A stretch of DNA of 64,000 nucleotides from contig CAVRBT010000004.1 of assembly GCA_963719275.1 (NCBI GenBank), positions 731,279 through 795,278 of the forward strand, written 5' to 3'. Source of the DNA: AC-32 sp963719275 (lineage in GTDB: Bacteria > Actinomycetota > Thermoleophilia > Gaiellales > Gaiellaceae). Below are positions 39,608 through 49,627 of the stretch, one piece after another. The position numbers were made by a program, and so were the translations under genes. The notes beneath the pieces were generated by a model that was not told the DNA's origin, did not search any database, and saw only the letters and a list, made by a program, of their open reading frames with translations. Position 1 is the stretch's first letter. Every line of letters begins with the position of its first letter.

Positions 39608-42600
39608 TCAGGCCACCGCGGCCTCGCCGAGGAGGGCCTTCACCTCGGCGAAGAAATCCGGCTCCGGCTTCACCCGGTAGTCGTTGCCGAACTGGAGCGT
39701 GCGCGGGCCCTCGGAGGTGACGAGGTCGATCACCACCGGCGCCTCGCCCGGGAAGTCGCGCACCACCGCCGCCAGCTCGCGGATGATCCCGGCCCGCGCG
39801 CGCCGCGCGTCCAGCTTCAGCCGTACCTCGCGCCGCTCCGGGGTCGCCTCGAACGACGCGACCTCGAGCGCGATCAGCTTGGACTCGCCCTCCTTGTGGT
39901 CGACGCGCGCCTTCACAACCAGCACCGAGTCCGTGACCAGCAGCTCGCGCGAGGCCGCGTAGACCGAGTTGAAGACGACGACCTCCGCGCTGCCGATCAC
40001 GTCGTCGAGCCGCAGGAAGACCATCGGCTCGCCCTTCTTCGTCGTCAGCTGCTTCACCGCCGAGACGATCCCGGCCACGGTGACGATCTCCCCGTCGCGC
40101 CGGTGCCCGAGGTCGGCCAGCGTCGCGTCGGTCTTGCGCCGCAGCTGCGCCCGGATCGCCTCGAGCGGGTGTTCGGAGACGTAGAGGCCAAGCGTCTCCT
40201 TCTCGAGCCGCAGCAGCTCGTTCTTCTCGAACTCCTCGTTGCGGATCGGCGGGTGCTCGAGCTTCTCCTCGACCTCGGCGAAGAGCGAGCTCTGGCCGCG
40301 AAGCCGCTCGTCGGACGCGCGCTGGCCGTGCGACAACGCGTGCTCGAGCGCTTCCAGCATCCCGCGCCGCGACCCCTGCGTCGAATCCAGAGCGCCGCAC
40401 TTGACCAGCGACTCCAGCGCCCGCTTGTTCACCACCTGCGGGTCGACCCGCTCGGTGAAGTCCCAGAGCGAGGCGAACTGCCCGCCCTCCGCGCGCGCCG
40501 CCACGATCGCCCGCGCCGCCGCGTCGCCCACGTTCTTGACCGCGTTCAGGCCGAAGCGGATCCGCCCCTCGACGACCGCGAAGTCGCACTCGGAGCCGTT
40601 CACGTCGGGCGGCAGCACCTCGACCTCCATCTCGCGGCACGCGTTGACGTAGAACGGCACCCGGTCCTTCGTGTTCATCACGGAGGAGATCAGCGCCGCC
40701 ATGTACTCCTTCGAGTGGTGCGCCTTCAGCCACGCGGTGCGGTAGGCGATCAGCGCGTAGCAGGCAGCGTGCGACTTGTTGAAGGAGTAGTCCTGCGCCT
40801 GCTCCATGTCTTTCCAGAGCTGGTTCGCGACCGCGGGCGTGACGCCGTTCGCGGCGCAGCCCTCGAGGAACTTGTCCTTGAGGGACGCCATCAGCGAGTG
40901 GATCTTCTTGCCGATCGCCTTGCGCAGGTCGTCGGCCTCGGCCGGCGTGAAGCCCGCGAGCTGCTTCGCGATCTCCATGTACTGCTCCTGGTAGATGCAG
41001 ATCCCGTAGCTGAGGCCGGTGATCGGCTCCAGGCGCGGGTCGGGGTAGCTGACCGCCTCCTGGCCGTTCTTGCGCCGCGCGTAGCCGGGGATGTAGCCCA
41101 TCGGCCCCGGCCGGTACAGCGCTACGAGGGCGATCAGGTCCTCGAACTCGGTCGGCTTCACCTGGCGCAGCGCCTCGCGCATGCCCGATGACTCGAACTG
41201 GAAGACGCCGACGGTGTCGCCGCGCTGCAGCATCTTGTAGGTCTCCGCGTCGTCGAGCGGGAGCTTCGAGATGTCGACGTTGCCGACGAGCTCGACCGCC
41301 TTCTCGATCACGTCGAGGTTGCGCAGGCCGAGGAAGTCGATCTTCAGCAGCCCCAGGGCCTCGACGTCCCACATCCCGAACTGCGTCACCACCTCCTGGT
41401 CGGCGCCCTTCTGCTGCAGCGGCACGACATCGGTCAGCGGCCGGTCGGAGATGACGACGCCGGCGGCGTGGATCGAGTCCTGGCGGATCAGCCCCTCGAG
41501 CGGCTTGGCCAGGTCGACGATCTCGCGGACGAGCGGGTCGGCATCGTAGGCCTGCTTCAGCTCCTGCCCGTTCTTGAGGCAGTCGTCGAGGTAGACCTTC
41601 GGGCCTTCGGGGATCAGCTTCGCGATCTTGTCGACCGAGCCGTAGGGGATCTCGAGCACGCGGCCCGCGTCTCGAACGGCGGCGCGCGCCATCATCGTCC
41701 CGAAGGTGATGATCTGCGCGACGCGATCGCGGCCGTACTTCTCGGCGACGTAGTTGATGACGCGGTCGCGGCCGGCGACGGCGAAGTCGATGTCCATGTC
41801 GGGCATCGACTTGCGGCCCGGGTTGAGCATCCGCTCGAAGAGCAGGCCGTAGCGGATCGGGTCGACGTCGGTGATCTCGAGGCAGTAGGCGGCGAGTGAG
41901 CCGGCGGCCGAGCCGCGCCCCGGGCCGACCGAGATCCCGTTCCGCTTCGCGAAGGCGATGAAGTCCCAGACGATCAGGAAGTAGTCCGCGAAGCCCATCT
42001 CCTTGATCGTCTTGAGCTCGAAGCGCAGGCGGTCCTGGAGCTCCGGCGTGACCCGCTCGTAGCGCTTCTGCAGGCCTTTCTCGCACAGCTCGACGAGGTA
42101 CTCGAAGGCGTCCTTGCCGTCGGGGACCGGGAACTTCGGGAGCAGGATGTTCCCGAGCTCGAGCTCGACGGTGCAGCGCTCGGCGATCTCGAGCGTCCGC
42201 CGCATCGCCTGCTCGTGGCCGGGGAAGTCGAGCGCCATCTCCGCCGGCGACTTGAAGAAGAACTGGTCGGTGTCGAACTTCCAGTGGTTCGGGTTCTTCA
42301 GCGAGTCGCCCGACTGGATGCAGAGCAGCGCCTCGTGCGCTTTCGCGTCCTCGTGGTTGAGGTAGTGGACGTCGCCGGTCGCGACGAGCGGCAAGCCGGC
42401 CTCGCCGGCGAGCTTCGCCAGTGCCGGGTTGATCCGCTGCTGGATCTCGAGGCCGGCGTTCTGCATCTCGACGTAGGTCGAGTCACGGCCGAAGACCTGC
42501 GCGAGCCGGTCGAGGTCGGCGCGGGCATCCTCGCCGCGGCTCTCCTCGAGCGCTTTGCAGACGCGGCCCGAGAGGCAGCCGGACAGCGCGACCAGGCCCT

Positions 42601-42979
42601 GCGAGTGGCGCTCGAGCAACTCCCAGTCGACCCGCGGCTTGTAGTAGTAGCCCTCGAGGTAGCCCGCCGACGCGAGCTTGATCAGGTTCCCGTAGCCGGT
42701 GTTGTCCTCGGCCAGCAGGGTCAGATGCGCGTAGCCCTTCCGCTGCGCGCGCCGGTCCTCGGCGACGTAGAGCTCGCAGCCGATGAGCGGCTTGACGCCT
42801 TGCTTGGTCGCCTCCTGGTAGAGCTGCACGGCGCCGGCGAGCGAGCCGTGGTCGGTCAGGGCCACCGCCGGCATCTCGAGCTCGGCCGCGCGCTCCGCGA
42901 GCGCGGGAATCCGGCACGCCCCGTCGAGGATCGAGTACTCGGAGTGGACGTGCAGGTGGACGAAGCCGGCGTCAGCCAC
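39608..42979 (-). CDS. dnaE: DNA polymerase III alpha subunit
   Basis: The replicative polymerase catalytic subunit. The 1123-residue protein has an N-terminal PHP domain (FVHLHVHSEYSILDGACRI), the polymerase active-site motifs SVGPGRGSAAGSLAAYCLEITDVDP and SMPDMDIDFAVAGRD, a helix-hairpin-helix region, and an OB-fold near residue 960 (VTVAGIVSAVKQLTTKKGEPMVFLRLDD). Length fits DnaE1 rather than the mutagenic DnaE2. The start is a GTG at 42979 with TACACT 9 nt upstream. Its last twelve codons are duplicated beyond a REP-like doublet, suggesting that the 3' end was rebuilt by recombination. Confidence 0.96.
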   Translation of the reverse strand: MADAGFVHLHVHSEYSILDGACRIPALAERAAELEMPAVALTDHGSLAGAVQLYQEATKQGVKPLIGCELYVAEDRRAQRKGYAHLTLLAEDNTGYGNLIKLASAGYLEGYYYKPRVDWELLERHSQGLVALSGCLSGRVCKALEESRGEDARADLDRLAQVFGRDSTYVEMQNAGLEIQQRINPALAKLAGEAGLPLVATGDVHYLNHEDAKAHEALLCIQSGDSLKNPNHWKFDTDQFFFKSPAEMALDFPGHEQAMRRTLEIAERCTVELELGNILLPKFPVPDGKDAFEYLVELCEKGLQKRYERVTPELQDRLRFELKTIKEMGFADYFLIVWDFIAFAKRNGISVGPGRGSAAGSLAAYCLEITDVDPIRYGLLFERMLNPGRKSMPDMDIDFAVAGRDRVINYVAEKYGRDRVAQIITFGTMMARAAVRDAGRVLEIPYGSVDKIAKLIPEGPKVYLDDCLKNGQELKQAYDADPLVREIVDLAKPLEGLIRQDSIHAAGVVISDRPLTDVVPLQQKGADQEVVTQFGMWDVEALGLLKIDFLGLRNLDVIEKAVELVGNVDISKLPLDDAETYKMLQRGDTVGVFQFESSGMREALRQVKPTEFEDLIALVALYRPGPMGYIPGYARRKNGQEAVSYPDPRLEPITGLSYGICIYQEQYMEIAKQLAGFTPAEADDLRKAIGKKIHSLMASLKDKFLEGCAANGVTPAVANQLWKDMEQAQDYSFNKSHAACYALIAYRTAWLKAHHSKEYMAALISSVMNTKDRVPFYVNACREMEVEVLPPDVNGSECDFAVVEGRIRFGLNAVKNVGDAAARAIVAARAEGGQFASLWDFTERVDPQVVNKRALESLVKCGALDSTQGSRRGMLEALEHALSHGQRASDERLRGQSSLFAEVEEKLEHPPIRNEEFEKNELLRLEKETLGLYVSEHPLEAIRAQLRRKTDATLADLGHRRDGEIVTVAGIVSAVKQLTTKKGEPMVFLRLDDVIGSAEVVVFNSVYAASRELLVTDSVLVVKARVDHKEGESKLIALEVASFEATPERREVRLKLDARRARAGIIRELAAVVRDFPGEAPVVIDLVTSEGPRTLQFGNDYRVKPEPDFFAEVKALLGEAAVA

Positions 42980-43007
42980 GGGAGGCCGAGTGTAGTCCCC
43001 GCCTCGG

Positions 43008-44079
<1,072 letters not shown>

Positions 44080-44087
<8 letters not shown>

Positions 44088-45054
44088 GCTCGGCCTCCAC
44101 CGCGGCCTCGAGCTCGTCGCGGGCTCGCCGCTGGGCGTCCCCGTCGGCACCGAGCTCGTCGAGGCCGAGCAGCGCCGCGCCGACGATCGGCGGCGAGCTC
44201 GGCGCGGTCACCGTCGCCCTCGGTGCGAGCCGCCGCAGCTCCTCCTCGACGGCCGCGCTGAGGAGGCCGTCGCCGGTCTGCAGCAGGCCGCCGCCGAGCA
44301 GGACCTCGGCGGGCTCCTCGACGAGGTCGAGGCGCTGGAGGGCGACCCGGGCCATCGCGACGATCTCGGAGGAGAGCCGCTCGACGATCTCCGCGGCGAC
44401 CGCGTCGTGCTCGGCCTCCGCGAACACGACCGGGGGCAGCTCGACCAGCCGCCGTGAAGGGACCTTGCCGCGGTGAATCGCCTCCGCGAGCCCGGCAGGG
44501 GTCTCCAACCCGAAGAAAGCCGGGACGGCCTGCTCGAGCGAGGTGTGCGGGCCGCGGCCGTCCTCCCCGCGCGCGGCCGCGAACAGCGCCGCGCTGCCGA
44601 CGTCCCAGCCGCCGCCCCAGTCGCCGGTGATCGTGCCGAGAGCGGGAAAGCGCGCGTGCCGGCCGTCCGCGGCAACGCCGACGCAGTTGATCCCCGAGCC
44701 GCAGACCACGGCGACGCCCCAGCCGCGCTCGGTGCCCGCGCGCAGCACGGCGAAGGTGTCGTTGTCGACCACGACACGCTCGGCCCAGCGTCGCGCCTCG
44801 ATCGCCTCGCGCAGCTCGCGCTCCTCGCTCGGGAAGTCGACGCCGGACATGTTCAGCTGGGCAACCTCGGCCTCGCCGGAGTGGGCACCGGCCTGCTCGA
44901 AGAGACGGTCGAGGACGGCGAGCGCGCGCTCGAGGCCGAGGGTCTGCGGCGAGCTCTCAGGCCCGCGCACGAGCTCCAGCAGCGCACCGTCGCGGCCGAG
45001 CCGGGCCAGATGCGTCTTCGACGCGCCTCCGTCGACGGCGATGACGTCGGTCAT
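44080..45054 (-). CDS. BadF/BadG-type sugar kinase (N-acetylglucosamine-kinase-like)
   Basis: The 324-residue protein has the ASKHA phosphate-binding motif IAVDGGASKTHLARL at the start, VVDNDTFAVLRAGTE, the adenosine and phosphate motifs VVCGSGINCVGV, and GDWGGGWDVG, and VLLGGGLLQ near residue 260. These fit the BadF/BadG/BcrA/BcrD family, which includes GlcNAc kinases. It probably phosphorylates the sugar imported by the neighbouring ABC system, providing the substrate of the GH4 enzyme. Exact sugar unknown. It overlaps both neighbours. Confidence 0.88.
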
Positions 45055-46301
45055 ACCGGCGCCTCCCGCGGCTCGAGCAGCGGCTCCAGCAGCTCCTCGA
45101 CGAGGGCATGCTGGCCGATCAGCGGGTGCGCCAGCAGCGCCTTGCGCGCGAGCTCGAGGCCCTGCGCGGCCGCGGCCTGCGCGGCCAGCCGCTCGTAGGC
45201 GGCGACGTGCTGGACGAGGCCGAGCAGCTCCGGCGCGAGCGGCGCCTGCGGCAGCGGTTCGATCGAGTCGCGGCCGACGCGAGCCGGTACCTCGACCGCG
45301 TCGTCGTCCGCGAGCCCGGCGAGCGTTCCTTCGTTGCGGATGTCCACCTCGTGGACGCGGCCGTCACCGGTCGCCAGCGAGCGCACGAGCCCGACCGCCG
45401 CCTCGCTGTAGAACGCGCCGCCACGCTGCTCGAGCAGGGCCGGTTTTTCCGTAAGCGCCGGGTCGCGGTACATCTCGAGCAGCGCGCGCTCGATCTCCAT
45501 CACCTGCGCCGCCCGCGGCTTCTCGCCCAGCTGTTCGGCCAGCACGCGGTCGTGCGCGTAGAAGTACCGCAGGTAGTACGAAGGGATGGCGCCGAGCTCC
45601 TCGAGCAGCCGCAGCGGCAGCCCTCCGGCGAGGCCGGACAGCTCGTCGCCGTGCTTGTCCAGCAGCTGCGGCAGGACGTCCTCGCCGTCCACGCGCACCG
45701 CACGCACCCAGGTGAGGTGGTTGAGGCCGACCTGATCAACGAGAACGGCGTCCGGCTCGACCTCGAGCAGCCGCGCGCACGTGCGCTGGACGCCGATCGC
45801 GACGTTGCAGAGCCCGACCGCGCGGTGGCCCGCGTCGAGCAGCGACCGCGTGACGATCCCGACCGGGTTCGTGAAGTCGACGATCCAGGCTCCGTCGGCC
45901 GCACGATCGCGGACGCGCTCCGCGATCTCGAGCACGACCGGCACCGTCCGGAAGGCCTTCGCGAGCCCGCCCGCGCCGGTCGTCTCCTGGCCGATGCAGC
46001 CGCAGGCGAGCGGGACGGTCTCGTCGCGCAGCCGAGCCTCCTGGCCGCCGACACGGATCTGGACGAGCACGTAGTCGGCCCCGTCGACCGCGCGGTCGAT
46101 GTCGCCGGTCTGCTCCAGGCGCCCCTCGTAGCCCTGGCGGTCGAGCATTCGCTGCGCGAGGCCGCCCACGACCTCGAGCCGCTCGGCGTCGATGTCGTGC
46201 AGCACCAGCTCGCGCACGTCGATCGCGTCGCGCTCGCGCCCGAGCCCCGAGACGAGCTCCGGCGTGTAGGTCGAGCCCGCCCCGATGACGGCGACCTTCA
46301 T
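45051..46301 (-). CDS. GH4 family glycosidase (6-phospho-beta-glucosidase-like)
   Basis: GH4 enzymes cleave glycosides by an NAD- and metal-dependent redox mechanism. The 416-residue protein has the Rossmann start VAVIGAGSTYTPELVSGL, IRVGGQEARLRDETVPLACGCIGQETTGAGG, the FTNPVGIVTRSLL motif, LCNVAIGVQRTCARLL with the metal-binding Cys, and VGLNHLTWVR with the metal-binding His. The pattern is closest to 6-phospho-beta-glucosidases. There is no PTS nearby; phosphorylation is probably done by the adjacent kinase. The ATG overlaps the permease stop. Confidence 0.93.
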   Translation of the reverse strand: MKVAVIGAGSTYTPELVSGLGRERDAIDVRELVLHDIDAERLEVVGGLAQRMLDRQGYEGRLEQTGDIDRAVDGADYVLVQIRVGGQEARLRDETVPLACGCIGQETTGAGGLAKAFRTVPVVLEIAERVRDRAADGAWIVDFTNPVGIVTRSLLDAGHRAVGLCNVAIGVQRTCARLLEVEPDAVLVDQVGLNHLTWVRAVRVDGEDVLPQLLDKHGDELSGLAGGLPLRLLEELGAIPSYYLRYFYAHDRVLAEQLGEKPRAAQVMEIERALLEMYRDPALTEKPALLEQRGGAFYSEAAVGLVRSLATGDGRVHEVDIRNEGTLAGLADDDAVEVPARVGRDSIEPLPQAPLAPELLGLVQHVAAYERLAAQAAAAQGLELARKALLAHPLIGQHALVEELLEPLLEPREAPV

Positions 46302-47200
46302 CCCTTCACCCCTGTCAGCGTCACGCCCTCGACGAAGGCCCGCTGCGCCAGGAAGAACAGGATGATCACCGGCGTCATCACGATCAGTGTCGCGGCCATG
46401 ACCAGGTTCCACTGCACCTGGTAGAGCGACCGGAACTGCGACAGCCCGAGCGAGAGCGTCCAGTGCTGCGAGCTCTCGCCGGTGTAGAGCAGCGGCCCGA
46501 AGAAGTCGTTGAAGCAGAACAGGAAAGAGAACAGGGCGACGGCGGCGATCGCCGGCTTGGCCAGCCGCAGCACGACCGTCGTCAGGATCCGGAACTCGCC
46601 GCAGCCGTCCACGCGAGCGGCGTCGAGGTACTCCTCGGGGATGGTCAGGAAGAACTGGCGCAGCAGGAAGATCGAGAATGCGTCGCCGAGCCAGTTCGGC
46701 ACGATCAGCGGCCAGAGCGAGCCGACGAGGTGCAGCTTCGCCCAGAGCACGTAGACCGGGACGATGGTCACCTGCGGCGGCAGCATCAGCGCGATGAGGG
46801 TGATCAGGAAGACCGTGTCGCGCCCTCGCCAGCGCAACCGCGAGAGCGCGTAGGCGACCGGGATGCTCGAAATCAGCAGCCCGAGCGTCGCGAGGCCGCC
46901 GTACAGGAGCGTGTTCAGCGCGTAGCGCCACAGCGGCGCCTTGGAGAAGACGTCGATGTAGTTGTGCCAGGCGAACGGCTGGGGCCAGAGCCGCGGCGAG
47001 AGCGCCTGGTGGCTCGTCATCAGCGAGGTCAGCAGGATGAACACGAACGGGAGCAGGAACACGATCGCGGCGACGATCAGCAGGCTGTGCGTCGCGACGC
47101 CGACCAGGAACCGCTTCCGCCGAACCGCGACCGGCGGGCGGCGGCGGACGAAGGTCGCGGGAGCGGCGGAGGCGCGGGCGGGTGCGGCCTCGGTGCTCAC
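46298..47200 (-). CDS. Sugar ABC transporter permease (MalG type)
   Basis: The 300-residue protein has six predicted transmembrane helices and the ATPase-docking EAA loop EEYLDAARVDGCGEFRIL near residue 205. The N-terminus is a hydrophilic Ala-rich stretch with RRRPPVAVRRKR before the first helix. It belongs to the CUT1 family with the MalF-type partner encoded immediately upstream (4-bp overlap). It ends overlapping the GH4 gene. Confidence 0.93.
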   Translation of the reverse strand: MSTEAAPARASAAPATFVRRRPPVAVRRKRFLVGVATHSLLIVAAIVFLLPFVFILLTSLMTSHQALSPRLWPQPFAWHNYIDVFSKAPLWRYALNTLLYGGLATLGLLISSIPVAYALSRLRWRGRDTVFLITLIALMLPPQVTIVPVYVLWAKLHLVGSLWPLIVPNWLGDAFSIFLLRQFFLTIPEEYLDAARVDGCGEFRILTTVVLRLAKPAIAAVALFSFLFCFNDFFGPLLYTGESSQHWTLSLGLSQFRSLYQVQWNLVMAATLIVMTPVIILFFLAQRAFVEGVTLTGVKG

Positions 47201-48186
47201 CGGCCCGGCCCCTGGTAGTGCACGAAGCGGCGCGAGTTGTGGACGATGATGAACGTCACCGCGAACGAGACCGCGAGCAGCAGCATCGCCATCGCCGAGG
47301 CGTAGCCCATGTTGAAGTAGCGGAACCCCTGCTGGTAGAGCAGCACCGGGTAGAAGAGCGTCGAGTCCTCCGGGTAGCCGAGCGCGCTCGCGGTCTCGGC
47401 CGAGTAGGAGGCCGACCCGCCTGCGACGTTCGCGGCGACGTAGGCCTGCGTGAAGTACTGCATGCCCTCGATCACCCCCAAGACGACCGCGAACAGGATC
47501 ACGGGGCTGATCGTCGGCAGCATCACGAAGCGCAGCCGCGCGAGGAAGCCGGCGCCGTCGAGCTGCGCGGACTCATACAGGTGCTGCGGGACGTCGAGCA
47601 CCGCCGCCAGGAAGATGATCATCGTGTTGCCCACGCCCCAGAGCGCGAGCATCGTCAGCGACGGTTTCGACCACTGCGGCGAGTCGAACCAGAGCGGGCC
47701 CTGGATCCCGACCTTCTCGAGGATCGTGTTCACCGGGCCGGTCGCCGGGTTGAGCAGGTAGACGAAGCCGAGGGTCGCCGCGACGGGCGGCGCGAGCGCC
47801 GGCAGGTAGAAGACCGTCCGGAAGGCGCCGACCCCTCTACGCGCGCGCGAGAGCATGATCGCGATACCGAGCGCGAACAGGACCTGCAGCGGGACCGCGA
47901 TCGCGATGAACCAGAGCGTGTTCTTCACCGCCGGCCAGACCGTCTGGTCCTTGGTGAAGAGGAACTTGTAGTTCGCCAGGCCGATCCAGCGGGGCGAGGA
48001 GAGCAGGTCGTAGTGCGTGAACGACAGGTACGCACTCATCACCAGCGGATAGCCGAAGAAGACCGTGAACCCGACGAGCCAGGGGCTCATGAAGGCGAGC
48101 ACGATCCCGCGGCGCCGCCAGGCCGCGCGGCGCTTGGCCGCGGTCCGGTCGAGCTGGATCGGCGGGGACGCTGCCGGCGCGCTCAC
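47197..48186 (-). CDS. Sugar ABC transporter permease (MalF type)
   Basis: A 329-residue CUT1 permease with six transmembrane segments, starting GIVLAFMSPWLVGFTVFFGYPLVMS. The EAA loop is QHLYESAQLDGAGFLARL near residue 220. It pairs with the MalG-type permease, overlapping it by 4 bp. The GTG start follows the binding-protein stop by 1 bp. Confidence 0.93.
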   Translation of the reverse strand: MSAPAASPPIQLDRTAAKRRAAWRRRGIVLAFMSPWLVGFTVFFGYPLVMSAYLSFTHYDLLSSPRWIGLANYKFLFTKDQTVWPAVKNTLWFIAIAVPLQVLFALGIAIMLSRARRGVGAFRTVFYLPALAPPVAATLGFVYLLNPATGPVNTILEKVGIQGPLWFDSPQWSKPSLTMLALWGVGNTMIIFLAAVLDVPQHLYESAQLDGAGFLARLRFVMLPTISPVILFAVVLGVIEGMQYFTQAYVAANVAGGSASYSAETASALGYPEDSTLFYPVLLYQQGFRYFNMGYASAMAMLLLAVSFAVTFIIVHNSRRFVHYQGPGR

Positions 48187-48187
48187 C

Positions 48188-49519
48188 TCACGGCGCCTGC
48201 CCCGCGTTCGCCTGCTCGAGCTGGTTGTCGATCTGCTTGTCCGTGTTCGCGAGGCCGCCTTCGAGGTCGGTCTTCGAGCCGGAGACGTACTTCGAGATGA
48301 AGCTCTGGAAGGTCTCCTGGTTCGCGGCGCCGATGCGGGTGATCGGCGTCGTCGTCGTGTTCGCGTTGCCGAAGACGTCGAGGAAGGTCTGGAACCCGGG
48401 CAGCGGCGCGAGCGCGGGCGAGTCCAACGACGCGCTGGTGGTGGGAACGTTCTGGATCCCGTTCGAGAGCTTCGCCAGGGCCGGAGTGTTGGTGCCGAGG
48501 TACTTGACCAGCAACCAGGCCTGCTCCTTGTGCTTCGACGTCTTCGGGATGCCGATGATGCTCCCGGTGACGTAGCCGGCGCCGTAAAGGTCCTGCTTGT
48601 TGTCGGCCACCGGGAAGGGGGCGGTGCCGTAGTTGAGCTTCGGCGCTTCCTTCTTGATGAAGTTCACCCGCCACTCGCCGTCCATGTGCATCGCGACTTT
48701 GCCCGTCTCGAACGCGTTCGACGCGGAGAACTCGTCGCCCGCGCCGGCGTTGAAGCGAACGAGGTTGTCGTAGCCGTACCAGTCGACGAGGCTCTTCTGC
48801 CATTGCAGCTGGTCCTGCCACGGCGGCGTGTTGAGGCTCGACTTGTCGCCGTTCATCCACTGCGCGCCCCACGAGGGCCCGTAATGCGCAGGGACGTTCT
48901 CATACCAGCTCGGGAACGGGTTGAAGCCGACGACCTTCAGCTTGCCGTTCGCGTCACGCACCGTCAGCTTCTTCGCCATCGCGGTCAGCTGTGAGATCGT
49001 CTTCGGCGGGTTCTTGTAGCCGGCCTTGGCGAGCAGCGTCTTGTTGTAGTAGAGGCCGTAGGTGTCCGCCAGCATCGGGAGGGCGCAGCGGGTGCCTTCG
49101 AAGGTCGTGTAGTCCCGCGGTGCGGTCGGGAAGATCGAGGGGTCGACGCCGTCCTTCTTCATGTACGTGGCGAGGTCGATCCAGGCGCCGGTCGGGCAGA
49201 AGGCGCCGGTGTTGTCGGAGCTGAACGACTGGGCGACGTCGGGCGCGTTCCCGCCGCGGATCGCGGCCACGATCTTGTCGTCGTTCGTCCCGCCGATCAC
49301 CTTCACGTGGATGCCCTTGTGCGTGGCTTCGAAGTCTTTCACGACCGCCTTCAACGTCTGCAGCTCCGGGTCGACGAAGGGCGTCCACATGGTGATGTTC
49401 GCGGGCTCGACCTTGGTCTCACCGGTCGAGGTGCTCGACGAGGACTTCTTCGAGCCCCCGCAGGCGCTGACCCCCAGCGTCAGTGCGAGCAGCAGCGTTA
49501 GCGTCAGCGCCCTTCTCAT
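48188..49519 (-). CDS. Sugar-binding lipoprotein of ABC transporter
   Basis: The 443-residue protein has a lipoprotein signal peptide with lipobox GVSACGG and a Ser-rich linker. It continues with a family-1 extracellular solute-binding domain (ITMWTPFVDPELQTLKAVVKDFEATHKGIHVKVI, ADTYGLYYNKTLLAKAGY). It delivers substrate to the two permeases. GGAGGAGG precedes the ATG, so the operon begins with a normal leader. A 108-bp divergent region to the ROK regulator likely contains its operator. The ligand is not predictable from sequence. Confidence 0.93.
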   Translation of the reverse strand: MRRALTLTLLLALTLGVSACGGSKKSSSSTSTGETKVEPANITMWTPFVDPELQTLKAVVKDFEATHKGIHVKVIGGTNDDKIVAAIRGGNAPDVAQSFSSDNTGAFCPTGAWIDLATYMKKDGVDPSIFPTAPRDYTTFEGTRCALPMLADTYGLYYNKTLLAKAGYKNPPKTISQLTAMAKKLTVRDANGKLKVVGFNPFPSWYENVPAHYGPSWGAQWMNGDKSSLNTPPWQDQLQWQKSLVDWYGYDNLVRFNAGAGDEFSASNAFETGKVAMHMDGEWRVNFIKKEAPKLNYGTAPFPVADNKQDLYGAGYVTGSIIGIPKTSKHKEQAWLLVKYLGTNTPALAKLSNGIQNVPTTSASLDSPALAPLPGFQTFLDVFGNANTTTTPITRIGAANQETFQSFISKYVSGSKTDLEGGLANTDKQIDNQLEQANAGQAP

Positions 49520-49538
49520 CCCGTGCCTCCTCCGATCT

Positions 49539-49620
49539 GGTTAGGGTTCCGAACGCGATCCTCTCGCAGCAGCGCCGGAGAAGTCAAGCTCTAGGCAGCA
49601 CGGTGCCGTTTCGTTAGGTT
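49539..49620. promoter_or_regulatory. Divergent control region of ABC operon and ROK gene
   Basis: GGTTAGGGTT (49539-49548) and CGTTAGGTTT (49612-49621 region) form an imperfect direct repeat, and GTTCCGAAC (49546-49554) is a small palindrome. TAGGTT at 49615-49620 is 7 nt before the ROK ATG and looks like its -10. These are candidate ROK-binding sites, judged by position and by GTTAGG-like half-sites; they have not been tested. Confidence 0.45.
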
Positions 49621-49627
49621 TGTTTCC

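Noticed and set aside
39552..42086. An 844-codon frame on the same strand as dnaE in a different register
   Set aside because: The translation is Arg/Ala/Gly-rich and lies wholly within dnaE, whose frame carries all polymerase motifs.
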